Source: Streptomyces sp. NBC_01260
Lineage (GTDB): Bacteria; Actinomycetota; Actinomycetes; Streptomycetales; Streptomycetaceae
Direction of reading: 5' to 3'
Length of the DNA: 64,000 nt
NCBI RefSeq assembly: GCF_036226405.1
Contig: NZ_CP108464.1
Coordinates: 8,308,001-8,372,000 of the forward strand
The translations under genes were made by a program, and so were the position numbers. This document shows positions 26,001-33,599 of the stretch, one piece after another (positions within the stretch are counted from its first letter, which is position 1; every line of letters starts with the position of its first letter). The notes under the pieces were generated by a model, which made no database searches, was not told the origin of the DNA, and saw only the letters and a list, made by a program, of their open reading frames with translations.

Positions 26001-28289
26001 GTGGCCCCGCATGGCGACGGTGACACCGTCTCCGGCGACGGCGAGTGCGCCGATGAAGGAAGCACCCTCTCCCGGCGGGCCCAGGCTGTCGGTCATCTGT
26101 ATGCGCGGTGACAGGATGCGGCCCTGAAGGCTTGCCCGGACCGCGACGTCCGGCAGGCCGATCACCACGACACCCTTGGCGCTGAACGTGAAGCCGAGGT
26201 CCGGGGCGGTTCCGACCACGACGCCCAGGCCGAACACGCTTCCGTCGGGGGCGCAGGCGTAGCTGCCGGCGTCGAACGGATCCAGCCCCAGCTGGAAGAG
26301 GATGGGATCGTCCCCCGGGCCGGGGGAGGGCAGCGCGGCGTTGACGCCGAAAATGCCGCCGAGCCCGTAGAGTCCGAGGCCGCTGTTGGCGAGGGGGACC
26401 GGCCCGGGCAGGTCGACGCCCAGCGCGAGGACCAGTTCGTTGACCCCGTCACCGCAGTCCTTGTAGCTGAGGTCGGCGAACGCGGCGACGTTGAGCGGGA
26501 CGATGTGGGCGGCCAGGGCGAGGTCCAGCTTGCCGGCGCCCAGCGATGCCTTGCCGCGGGCCTCGAACAGCCCCGGCAGGACAAGCGCGGCGTCAAGTCC
26601 ACGTACCTCCGGGTGGAGTGCGCCCCCGGGCCCGAGCGTCACGCGGACCGTTGCCCCGCTGACCTTGACCGGACCGAGGTCGAGCGCGAAGCGCAGATCG
26701 GTCTCGAACCATTGAGAGCCGTGGCCCGAACGGCTGCCGAGCACATCGAAGAGGTCCGACAGGGTGCCGGGAGACTGGATCTGCCAGCCGCCCGGATCCT
26801 CCACGTCGATGTCGGCCTCCCCGTAGGAGAGGTGGAAGCGCTCAAGGCCGGACTGGGCGAAGTCGACGAGCAGCCGTACATTGCGGTAGCGCAGCCGCAT
26901 GGGCACGCTCGGCTTCATGCCGATGCTCATGAACCCGAGGTCGATCGTCTTGATCTGGACGTCGACGCTGTAGTCCACCCGCAGGGTGACCTGCGTACCG
27001 GCCGAACCGAGCCCGGCATCCACCTCTACGGCGTGCAGGACGACCGTACCGTCGTCGAGGAAGGCGCTTAGTCCGGCAGCGGCGACCAGCAGCATGTGCA
27101 GGGTCGCGCCGAAACCGTCGTACGAGGTCTGAGCGGGGGTGGGCGGATCCGCATCCGCCATGAAGGCCGTTGCCAGGGCTGCCGCCGTGACGACGACCTT
27201 CCCGGCGGTGTCATGTCCCGTCACGGAGAGGAGCCCCTGATCGCCACCGGCCTCGACCACCAGGCCGAAGTCGAAGTCGCTCGTCCCGGGCCTGCGCGAG
27301 AACCGTCCCGTCACACGCAAGGGGCGGCCGCCGAGCAACTCGATGGTCCCCAGACCCGGCGGAGCGGTCGCCTGGTCCAGGTTCCATTCCGTGCGTATTT
27401 CGATCGAGGCCGGCAGCGTGGAGGCGAGCGAGGTCGCGCCGGGATCGTCCCAGACGACGGTGACGTCGAATGCGGGGCGTGATCCGTCGGCAGGGACGTG
27501 CGCCTCCGTACGTCCGTACAGGCCGTTGGGCAGGCCGAGGTCCAGCTCGACGGGGATCGGACCACTGCCCACGAGCGGAGTCGCCTCCGGGAGGAAGAGT
27601 TCGGCCCGGCGGATCGCGACCCCCTCCCAGCCCGGCGCCCCGGAGGGTGCCGGTCCTCCGGTCCCGTCCGTCACCGGTACCGGTGCGCGGGTCGCGGAGG
27701 AATCGACCGTCAGACCACCGGGGAGATGGAGACCGAATCCCTGCGTACCCAGGAGGAATGCGGCCGGGCTGGTACCGACCGTGCCCAGCCCCTGCCCGGC
27801 GGCGTCGAGTACGACGACGCCCTGCTGTGCGGGGGAGTCGACACCGCCCTCGACGCGGATTGCCAGAGGGTCGGCACCATTGAGCGTGAGGGCGACTTTG
27901 CCGCCGCCGGCCTGCGCCACCAGGGTGCGCCGGCCGGCGGCACCGACCTGGACCGCGGCCGGCACACAGGCCGCCGGAAGCTCAAGCAGGCCGTCAGCCG
28001 GCTTCAGATCGAGCTGGAAGCCGGACGGTACGGCGGAAGGACCGGTCAGGCGTAGGTCGAAGGGGATCGGCGGGCCGAGCGGGTCGATCGAGAGCTGGGC
28101 GAAACCGCCGGCCGAGTCGTCGGCAGTGGCCCGTGCGTCGCCGGAGAGCGGAGCGGCGGAAGGACCGGCCGGCAGTGGCAGATCCGTGGAGAGGTGATCG
28201 AGGAGAAGCCTGATCCCGGGCGGAAGGACGATGCGGTCGAAGACACCAGGCAGGAGAGGCTTCACGAAGTCGAGCAGCGGCGTGGTCAT
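23016..28289 (-). CDS. Giant beta-rich protein of unknown function (1,757 aa)
   Basis: The longest gene of the window, starting MTTPLLDFVKPLLPGVFDRI with AAGGGCAAGG just upstream. Residues about 450-960 are rich in short amphipathic strands and glycine turns (SGLGLYGLGGIFGVNAAL; FGLGVVVGTAPDLGFTFSAK; GVGHLSGSLHLGPVSIGAS), resembling the repeats of very large DUF6603-type proteins; that family name is tentative. The C-terminal 750 residues look like sandwich domains (RAVLSFSEPLLDPCLG; TPRPMLSPDTVYRIDIGVEG) of the Ig/FnIII kind. No signal peptide, LPXTG, membrane anchor or active site is apparent. It lies between a hemopexin protein and the 1,032-aa protein in one operon. A structural, shell-like or lipid-contacting role is possible but unproven. 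Confidence 0.72.
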   Translation of the reverse strand: MTTPLLDFVKPLLPGVFDRIVLPPGIRLLLDHLSTDLPLPAGPSAAPLSGDARATADDSAGGFAQLSIDPLGPPIPFDLRLTGPSAVPSGFQLDLKPADGLLELPAACVPAAVQVGAAGRRTLVAQAGGGKVALTLNGADPLAIRVEGGVDSPAQQGVVVLDAAGQGLGTVGTSPAAFLLGTQGFGLHLPGGLTVDSSATRAPVPVTDGTGGPAPSGAPGWEGVAIRRAELFLPEATPLVGSGPIPVELDLGLPNGLYGRTEAHVPADGSRPAFDVTVVWDDPGATSLASTLPASIEIRTEWNLDQATAPPGLGTIELLGGRPLRVTGRFSRRPGTSDFDFGLVVEAGGDQGLLSVTGHDTAGKVVVTAAALATAFMADADPPTPAQTSYDGFGATLHMLLVAAAGLSAFLDDGTVVLHAVEVDAGLGSAGTQVTLRVDYSVDVQIKTIDLGFMSIGMKPSVPMRLRYRNVRLLVDFAQSGLERFHLSYGEADIDVEDPGGWQIQSPGTLSDLFDVLGSRSGHGSQWFETDLRFALDLGPVKVSGATVRVTLGPGGALHPEVRGLDAALVLPGLFEARGKASLGAGKLDLALAAHIVPLNVAAFADLSYKDCGDGVNELVLALGVDLPGPVPLANSGLGLYGLGGIFGVNAALPSPGPGDDPILFQLGLDPFDAGSYACAPDGSVFGLGVVVGTAPDLGFTFSAKGVVVIGLPDVAVRASLQGRILSPRIQMTDSLGPPGEGASFIGALAVAGDGVTVAMRGHYEVPVLFTLDVPFGARFPNHGRDWYVRLGSDGQPGRGPGLIQAKVLPDFLNINAWAFFMVEGDGIAHLGGIPALSPTGFSLGFGAGFTAVYGIPLIHVDISASVILALGTRPLLLGGVGHLSGSLHLGPVSIGASAEVSFLIAPELGDTWVRFEVCGEVDLFFFSLEGCVTIELGQKGTEVPDPVDWPLESVALADHRYTKLADAVGAPVPPPVDGLPVVWPDVIPLLQFTNGPADGLRPGPFHDRLAWNPTAVGSGIVGNDRLSYTYTLTSVDLTAIDPATGNETPVPGQLEAAWQDIRTGAPGEPGARELALLSWESALWTRKLVDGAVNDPNDPVPAIAHRCRTEFSAQPGWALGSLGNRHGPGEDWNLPTEPGPGLFSSVFDVSVAAQWWGVPIDDATAGFFPYVFPLRLGAPTVFDEPLPVIGRGFAGDFALPHVAGLPLDRDPDEIAPGIGEVPVRAVLSFSEPLLDPCLGLRLPDWPPGRADQVRVSLIGPDGTVPFPGTGAEPVPGDAEVRSYAAEGGPYTAIVLEYHAALAPEVLGVRAVSVRAQGNAEAATQADSSAGQAAAAKAHTVTPRPMLSPDTVYRIDIGVEGQGRREGATGPVVPHVESYWFRTADMSGPAPSNGTQYPQGTTSALALKHYEDYVAAPAVLLRTDRFDPAYLERYILSWMPADKAGSWFLDDPVGVQLEVSHVPDLAAAYDHDTLVRVRRTDPTRGHPDPFEEQAFPAADIWQAGVSNLQPQADLRLYGATNTAGSCPYPGPGATLGGRPALQPLSDYELSLAFPFLDSAGSGQSGGSAIRGGVFTTSRYTGPHALLADLGFVPPGAEGGHITGDLRVDRIPVAVGDITADGALEHALAMLALGRPSPTHEGRTTALWTDDDGTWALHGVLLEAPEPIHRPDSLDLVDFGGRLRVNSLDCGGQLFPGIIRSASGDRLLFLTGSPVVPTGPLTLAVTLQDVPLEATTVPVDTALSCPAPLVPGFAKDLT

Positions 28290-28402
28290 GGCCTTGCCCT
28301 TCTGGCGGGCGCCCGACCGTACCTGGCAGGACGCCCCGAGACCGGACCCGCTGTCACGGAGACCCCGTTGGCACTGGTCAGCCGTCTCATCGCTCGGGTG
28401 GA

Positions 28403-28424
28403 GCGAGAGCCGATCGGCTCTCGC
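28403..28424. terminator. 22-base perfect palindrome between operon genes
   Basis: The palindrome centred on GATC (arms GCGAGAGCCGA/TCGGCTCTCGC) lies in the 147-base gap between the first hemopexin gene and the 1,757-aa gene. In the leftward transcript it would form a strong hairpin 13 bases after the hemopexin stop. It could attenuate transcription or fix mRNA ends so that the small hemopexin protein is made in excess. Confidence 0.55.
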
Positions 28425-28436
28425 GCCCCTCCCCTG

Positions 28437-29063
28437 TCAGGCCTCGTCCCAATCGACGACCGTGTCGAGGTCGCTCTGGAATTCGGTGGGGAGTGCGGGC
28501 CAGTTGTCGGAGATTTCGGTGGGGCCGACGTCGACTGTGTCGTTGGTGATGTTGTAGCGGAGGTAGCGGTCGGCCTTGAAGAAGTAGGCGTTTCCGTCTC
28601 CCCAGTTGATGGCTGTGTCGAGGTCGCTCTGGAATTCGGTGGGGAGTGCGGGCCAGTTGTCGGAGATTTCGGTGGGGCCGACGTCGACTGTGTCGTTGGT
28701 GATGTTGTAGCGGAGGTAGCGGTCGGCCTTGAAGAAGTAGGCGTTTCCGTCTCCCCAGTTGATGGCTGTGTCGAGGTCGCTCTGGAATTCGGTGGGGAGT
28801 GCGGGCCAGTTGTCGGAGATCTCGGTGGGGCCGACGTCGACTGTGTCGTTGGTGATGTTGTAGCGGAGGCAGCGGTCGGCCTTGAAGAAGTAGGCGTTTC
28901 CGTCTCCCCAGTTGATGGCTGTGTCGAGGTCGCTCTGGAATTCGGTGGGGAGTGCGGGCCAGTTGTCGGAGATCTCCGTGGGATCGACGTCGACTGTGTC
29001 GTTGGTGATGTTGTAGCGGAGGTAGCGATCGCCTTTGAAGAAATAGGCAGCTCGGTCACTCAT
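28437..29063 (-). CDS. Four-blade hemopexin-repeat protein (208 aa)
   Basis: The whole 208-residue protein is one hemopexin-like propeller: four units of 51 residues with the pattern AINWGDGNAYFFKADRYLRY, then NITNDTVDVGPTEISDNWPA and LPTEFQSDLDT. Only a few positions differ between units (for example Arg-Cys instead of Arg-Tyr in blade 2, and the changed first and last half-units). It lacks a signal peptide. The gene is first of the leftward set ending at 18060 and is probably transcribed from the region above 29063. The near-perfect internal symmetry makes it look like a ring-shaped ligand-binding or multivalent protein. Ligand unknown. Confidence 0.8.
   Translation of the reverse strand: MSDRAAYFFKGDRYLRYNITNDTVDVDPTEISDNWPALPTEFQSDLDTAINWGDGNAYFFKADRCLRYNITNDTVDVGPTEISDNWPALPTEFQSDLDTAINWGDGNAYFFKADRYLRYNITNDTVDVGPTEISDNWPALPTEFQSDLDTAINWGDGNAYFFKADRYLRYNITNDTVDVGPTEISDNWPALPTEFQSDLDTVVDWDEA
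28462..29060. repeat. 153-bp tandem repeats encoding hemopexin blades
   Basis: Units starting at 28462, 28615, 28768 and 28921 are spaced exactly 153 bases and differ at very few bases. The identity includes synonymous positions, so the array was homogenised recently. It lies inside a coding frame and is not a CRISPR array. Confidence 0.9.
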
Positions 29064-29592
29064 GACTCGCCCTTCAGCGCGGCGGCTGAAAATTCCGGAG
29101 GGAAGGCGACCAGCGGAGTACTGTCACTCACCCGAGTCTGCCCATCAGATGGCAGCTTTCCGGTCGATGATTCCCTGCCTCCACGGTCTCATCCAAGCTC
29201 CGGCGCCGCACCTCAGGCGGCTCCGTGAATTCCGTCCGACGGGAACCACCGGACGGGCGCTGTCTGGCCCTCGGCGGGGGCGTGGGTCAAGGGCAGTCAG
29301 CCGTATTTGGGTCGGCTCCGGCGTACTGGTAGATCCAACCGGCGGAGGTCTCGGGGGCTCGAACTGAGGTGTGTGTCAGGCGGCAGGATTCCAAGGTCCC
29401 TGCCGCCGGCCGCCCCGAGCACGCAGGCGTGCGGGCGGTAGCCCGTCCTGATCTGAGGGTGATCTTGGTCCGCCCGTCGTAGCAGGCGCGTGAGGCCGCG
29501 GCTTCGCGGCGCCGCCGGCGGTCCGCGGTGACGGCCCGGCGGGTCCGCTGGGCCAACTCGGCTGTCCGGGCGGGCGGGCGGAGGGGGCGAGC
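29064..29592. other. Upstream region of the hemopexin operon
   Basis: No convincing gene. A minus-strand frame (29287-29556) ends with a protein-like, Cys-containing tail (GWIYQYAGADPNTADCP) that may be a gene scrap or a small secreted protein, but it has no signal sequence and the first half is arginine-rich noise. The promoter of the leftward operon should be here. Confidence 0.3.
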
Positions 29593-29841
29593 TCAGCAGG
29601 GTGGACGGCCGGTCGGTAGCAGCAGCCCGCACCAGCGCCAGTTCCCGGGCCGGCTCACCCTTCTCTCTTGGGTGTCCTGCTCAGCCGTGCAGCGAACCGC
29701 GAAGTCACCTTGGAGCCTGGTGACCGGATTGCCCAAGCGGGCTGCGGTCTCAATGCGGTTGTAGTGCTGCGGCCACTCCAGCCACTCCGGATCATCGAGC
29801 TCGCGCAGCAACGCCGGCAGATCCGTTTCGCTCTCGGTCAC
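29593..29841 (-). CDS. Small unknown protein (82 aa)
   Basis: GTG 29841, preceded by AGGATGAGGG, opens VTESETDLPALLRELDDPEW, LEWPQHYNRIETAARLGNPV and TRLQGDFAVRCTAEQDTQER. The first 55 residues look like genuine coding sequence, with an acidic helix and aromatic residues; the last 25 (Arg/Pro-rich) may be read-through after truncation. It is divergent from the peptide/oxygenase/exporter locus. No family recognised. Confidence 0.4.
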   Translation of the reverse strand: MTESETDLPALLRELDDPEWLEWPQHYNRIETAARLGNPVTRLQGDFAVRCTAEQDTQERRVSRPGNWRWCGLLLPTGRPPC

Positions 29842-30012
29842 GCCCTCATCCTGACGCGGACAGCCAGACGCGGCGGCGATCGGAGTACCACCGCGCTTGC
29901 CCTGCCCCGACAACACCCATTCACGTCCCTGCCGCCGGCCCGCGCCGGGGAGGGGGCCAGGAGCGGGGCCGCGCATGCCGTATGCCGCCCGGTGCCGGAT
30001 TCCGCGGTCGGG

Positions 30013-30080
30013 TTGTCCGCGGACAAACGAGGGTTGTCCGCACCTCGGCTGGGCTTTTGTGCCGACCGCTTTACGGACAA
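30013..30080 (+). promoter_or_regulatory. Array of TTGTCCG half-sites before the peptide gene
   Basis: A perfect 14-base palindrome TTGTCCGCGGACAA lies at 30013-30026. A second direct half-site TTGTCCG follows at 30034, two helical turns from the first, and an inverted half-site CGGACAA is at 30074-30080. This looks like a cooperative binding region for a dimeric regulator controlling the gene at 30149. The regulator is unknown. Confidence 0.5.
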
Positions 30081-30148
30081 TCGGCGTCGGCCGCACGGTG
30101 GTTCTCGCACCGAATCCGCGGACCACGTCACTACAGAACGGAAACGTG

Positions 30149-30322
30149 ATGGCGAACTCACTCAACCCCGAGGACATTACGGTCATCAGGCCCGAGGGCC
30201 TCGAACTCGCGCGGCACGACATCAGCAGGGGGAACCACGACGACAACGACACCAACGATTCCGGCAAGAGGGACGTGTTCAACCAGTACATCGACAACAT
30301 CTACGTTGACGACGAGGATTAA
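30149..30322 (+). CDS. Acidic 57-aa peptide, candidate RiPP precursor
   Basis: The ATG at 30149 begins MANSLNPEDITVIRPEGLEL, followed by ARHDISRGNHDDNDTNDSGK and a C-terminal RDVFNQYIDNIYVDDED. The first half is leader-like (short hydrophobic-acidic helix); the second is rich in Asp and Asn with two tyrosines at the end. Before the mobile-element insertions the gene would have stood about 52 bases ahead of a Cupin_4-type oxygenase gene, followed by an ABC exporter. That order is typical of ribosomally made, post-translationally modified peptides: asparagine/aspartate hydroxylation would be expected. The present stop TAA is made by the MITE, but removing the MITE and the adjacent ISAzo13 copy restores TAG at the same place. 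No precursor family recognised. Confidence 0.55.
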   Translation: MANSLNPEDITVIRPEGLELARHDISRGNHDDNDTNDSGKRDVFNQYIDNIYVDDED

Positions 30323-30483
30323 GGGCTGTCCCGCAATTCCCGGCGGGCGCGCGACGACAGTTACGGCACCTCGCCGCGTTGTCGGAACGTCCACATACAT
30401 CCAGTATGCGGACGCCCCTCCGCCTTGCGATGCACCGCATCTGACGCCGCGCGCTGATCCGCCAGGAATTGCGGGACAGCCCT
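30322..30483. mobile_element. 162-bp MITE, copy 1
   Basis: Ends AGGGCTGTCCCGCAATTCC and its inverted copy, flanked by TA on both sides (30320-30321 and 30484-30485). The interior has no gene and contains a further hairpin around GTCCACATAC/GTATGCGGAC. A second copy of equal length lies at 47631. The ends resemble those of the IS5-like element at 49494, so it is probably mobilised in trans. Confidence 0.8.
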
Positions 30484-30485
30484 TA

Positions 30486-32182
30486 GGGCTTGCAGATCAT
30501 TAACACGGTGTCTTGATCTTGATGCTGGTGTCGCCGGTCAGTGCGAGGACCCTGGCTTGGAGGACTGTGAGGGACGCGGGTGGGGTCTTCGCGGGCGGGA
30601 TAGTGATGCCCTGGGCCTCGAGCAGTCTTCTGTTCTTGAGGAGAGTGCGGTGCATGGCCGTGCGGCTGCTGGCGAACAGTACGGCGAGTGGTTCCGCGGC
30701 CAGGGCGACCCGCAGGTGGAGCACGGTGGCCAGGACCTGTTCAGGGAAGGTAAGTCGGGGTGGGCGACCTCGCTGAGTATCCCCGTCGGGAGCCAACATT
30801 GTCGTGAGGTTGTCCAGTTGCTGGCGGGGCATCCCGGTCAGGGAAGGATCGGTCAGTAGGGCCTGGTCCCACTGTGTGTCAGCGGCCTGCGGGGCTCGTG
30901 CCGCCGGGATGGCAGGGCGTGTCTGGGGGTGCAGTGCATAGTTCCAGTCGGCGTGGAAGGCATGCCGGGTCAGCGGCAGGGCAGCCATCTCTGCGTCGCC
31001 GATCTTCACCCCGATGGGATAGCTGTTGGTGTCAAGCGCGGCTTTCACGCGCAGTCCGGTGCGGGTGGTGGTCGCTGCGATGCTGTTCACGATGACTTCG
31101 TGGCTGGTCAGCGGGCGGCCGCGCCAGTTCATGGTGATGTGCGAGAAGAGCCGGTGCTCGATCTTGTTCCACTTTGACGTGCCCGGCGGTAGGTGGCACA
31201 CGGTGATGGTCAGTCCCGTTTCGGCGGCGAGCCGTGCGAGTTCGAGTTTCCAGGCCCGGGTGCGGTAACCGTTCGAGCCGCCCGCGTCGGCGGTGACGAG
31301 CAGTCGCGTCGCTTGCGGGTAGGCGGCCCGACCCTGGCCGCACCACCAGCGGCGGATCGATTCCACTGCGAATGCGGCGGTGTCGTGATCGGTGCCCACG
31401 TTGACCCAGCCGGTGTTCGCCGCGAGGTCGTAGATCCCGTACGGGACGGCCTTGCCCAGCCGGGGGTCGGCGAAGTCATGGACGTTCACCGGCGCCGGAT
31501 CAGCCGCAGGCCGCCACTGGAGACCGTTGTTCTTGAACTCGCCGACGAGTTCCTTCTTCTTGGTGTCCACGCTGATCACCGGCTGGCCAGCGTCCCGGTG
31601 ATCACGGGCCTGCTCGTTGAGATAGCGGAACTGGGCATCTCGGTCGGGATGTTGGCTTCCCTCGATGGTCTTGGCGTTGGCCTGCAGACTGAAGCCTTCC
31701 TCTCGCAGCAGGTCCGCGACGGTGTCCGCACTGACTTTGTGTCCGGTTCGGGCGAGTTCCCGCGCCAGAGTGCGGGTCGACTTCACCGTCCACCGCAGCG
31801 GCGACATCGGATCGCCTCGCTCGTCTGGCTCGACAAGCGTCAGGAGAGCCGGCCGCAGCCCCGGATCGAGATCTGCGACCCTCTTGCGGCCTCCGCCCGG
31901 CCGCCGCACTCTCCCCAGAGGCTCCTCGCCGGCCTCCAACTCGGACACGCCCTTGCGGACCGTGGTCTCACTCATCGAGGCCGCCCGCGCGACGGCCCGA
32001 ACGCCACCGTGTCCCAGAGCACGGGCCTCTGCGGCCATCAGCAGCCGTCGTTGCCGCTCATCCAGATGAGGGAACAACACCTCGAACTTCATGGTGAGTT
32101 GGGCACAGGCCTCTTCCAGGATGCGCATACCACATCAACGAGCCAAGGGACGGGAAGCAACACCTTGATGATCTGCAAGCCC
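30486..32182 (-). mobile_element. ISAzo13-family element, copy A
   Basis: A 1,697-bp element with terminal inverted repeats GGGCTTGCAGATCAT and a TTA duplication (30483-30485; 32183-32185). It is inserted exactly at the right edge of MITE copy 1, separating the peptide gene from the oxygenase gene. Confidence 0.88.
30500..32128 (-). CDS. ISAzo13-family transposase (copy A)
   Basis: A 542-residue DDE transposase. Residues 20-75 form an HTH region (ERQRRLLMAAEARALGHGGV, ASMSETTVRKGVSELEAG). The catalytic core has the first aspartate in VISVDTKKKELVGEF, the second in LLVTADAGGSNGYRTRAWK, and the glutamate in SKWNKIEHRLFSHITMNWRG. This matches the ISAzo13/Rhodopirellula-type group. The predicted protein is identical to those of the copies at 45986, 47849 and 51009. 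All four are intact, so the element is recently active. Confidence 0.92.
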   Translation of the reverse strand: MRILEEACAQLTMKFEVLFPHLDERQRRLLMAAEARALGHGGVRAVARAASMSETTVRKGVSELEAGEEPLGRVRRPGGGRKRVADLDPGLRPALLTLVEPDERGDPMSPLRWTVKSTRTLARELARTGHKVSADTVADLLREEGFSLQANAKTIEGSQHPDRDAQFRYLNEQARDHRDAGQPVISVDTKKKELVGEFKNNGLQWRPAADPAPVNVHDFADPRLGKAVPYGIYDLAANTGWVNVGTDHDTAAFAVESIRRWWCGQGRAAYPQATRLLVTADAGGSNGYRTRAWKLELARLAAETGLTITVCHLPPGTSKWNKIEHRLFSHITMNWRGRPLTSHEVIVNSIAATTTRTGLRVKAALDTNSYPIGVKIGDAEMAALPLTRHAFHADWNYALHPQTRPAIPAARAPQAADTQWDQALLTDPSLTGMPRQQLDNLTTMLAPDGDTQRGRPPRLTFPEQVLATVLHLRVALAAEPLAVLFASSRTAMHRTLLKNRRLLEAQGITIPPAKTPPASLTVLQARVLALTGDTSIKIKTPC

Positions 32183-32237
32183 TTAGGCCTTCCCCCTTCG
32201 AGCTGTGCGCTCATTCAGCAAGGAGAGTCAGAAGCAG

Positions 32238-33496
32238 ATGACCATTCCTGTCGGCCGGCAAGAGGTCGGTCCCGGGCCTCGGCTCGTTCCGGGAACCGAG
32301 GAGCGAGTTCCTTTCGGTCTTTCTCGGATAATTCACCCGTTGGAAACGGAATCCTTTCGGGAAAAGTACTGGGAGAAGCAGGTTCTTTTGGTCCAACGCG
32401 AAGATCCCAGCTATTTCTCGGACCTTTTGACGCTGGACGACGTGGACCTGTTGCTCTTCTCCTCGGGCGTGAATCTCGATGGCATACGGGTCCTGACCGA
32501 GGGCAAGGAGATGCCGGTCTCCGAGCTGGAGCACCTGAGCGGACAGAACGGCCGGGTCACGGTCCTCGAAACGCTCTACCAGCTCTACCGGACGGGATCC
32601 ACGATTGCGCTGAACGCCCTGGAGCCGCGCTGGGAGCCGCTGTCCCGTCTGTCCGCCGAACTCAGCGCGGAGACCAGTGCGCGCGTGCAGACGAATGTGT
32701 ATCTCACTCCGGGCGGTGGCGCCCAGGGACTCAGCCCGCACTACGACACTCACGACGTCTGCGTTCTGCAGGTGCACGGGGTGAAACGCTGGAGCCTCTA
32801 CGGAACGGCGCACGAGCTGCCTCTCCGTGATCAGCCCTTCGACCACTCGAAGGTCTTCGAGCGTGAGGTGGAGCAAGAAATAGACCTGAAGCCGGGTGAT
32901 GTGCTCTATCTCCCGAGGGGAACCGTCCACGCGGCGACCTCGACGGACTCGGCATCGGTCCACATCACCGTGGGATTTCGTCCGCTTCTGTGGAACGCGG
33001 TGATCCAGGAGGCCGTCAACGCGGTTCTCGGCGACGACGTGCGGTTCCGCACCGGCCGATGGGATTCGCCAATGACGCGCAAGCGCAGAAGGAGACCGAG
33101 GAGACCCTGACGGATCTTCTCGCGTCGCTGGCCTCCAGGCTGTCTCCGACGTCGATGACCGCCAGGGCGGTGAAACGTGCGGTGTCCTTGGCAGCGCCAC
33201 GGCTGCGGCACCACTTGACCGACCTGGAAGGCGTCGCGTCCATCGGGCTCGACACGCCGGTGCGACTCCAACCCGGTGTTCGGTGGCGTATCGAGGCGAA
33301 ACCCGAGGGAATCGAACTCCGGTTCCACAACAAGACGGTCGCGTTCCCCGTCCACGTGTCGGACGAGGTCCGGTACGTGGCCAAGAGAGACGAGGCGTCG
33401 TTCTCGCCGCGGTCGATTCCGGGCCTGTTGGACGAGCCTGGTCGGCTGGTGCTCGTCCAGTCACTCGTACGGGAAGGATTTCTGACTCTGAGCTGA
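32238..33496 (+). pseudogene. Cupin_4/JmjC-like oxygenase with one apparent frameshift
   Basis: From ATG 32238 (MTIPVGRQEVGPGPRLVPGT) the frame encodes a Cupin_4-type 2-oxoglutarate/Fe(II) oxygenase: IIHPLETESFREKYWEKQVL, the iron-binding HYDTHDVCVLQVHGVKRW (H-x-D) and GDVLYLPRGTVHAA (distal His), in the manner of bacterial ribosomal oxygenases. Near 33045-33060 the protein-like sequence moves one frame back and continues PMGFANDAQAQKETEETL and a C-terminal winged-helix-like region to 33496, matching the expected end of the family. The shift equals a one-base deletion; it may be decay or an assembly indel. A protein ending at 33110 would still hold the jelly roll. The position between peptide and exporter suggests it hydroxylates the peptide (inference). 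Confidence 0.68.
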
Positions 33497-33599
33497 CCTG
33501 CGGTGCCAGCAGCAAGTGATCACGCCGGACCGGTGGCCTCGTCGGACGCAGCGCCGACGGGGCCACCGGACGTCCGGCAGTCCGGAGGGGGAGACGCGC

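Noticed and set aside
28462-29060. CRISPR-like regularly spaced repeats
   Set aside because: The 153-bp units are contiguous, have no spacers and encode hemopexin blades in one frame.
28194-29228. Plus-strand 344-codon frame across the hemopexin gene
   Set aside because: It is the antisense shadow of the 153-bp repeats (repeated EVGVSVSPVDGC); no start site, and the minus frame has clear hemopexin motifs.
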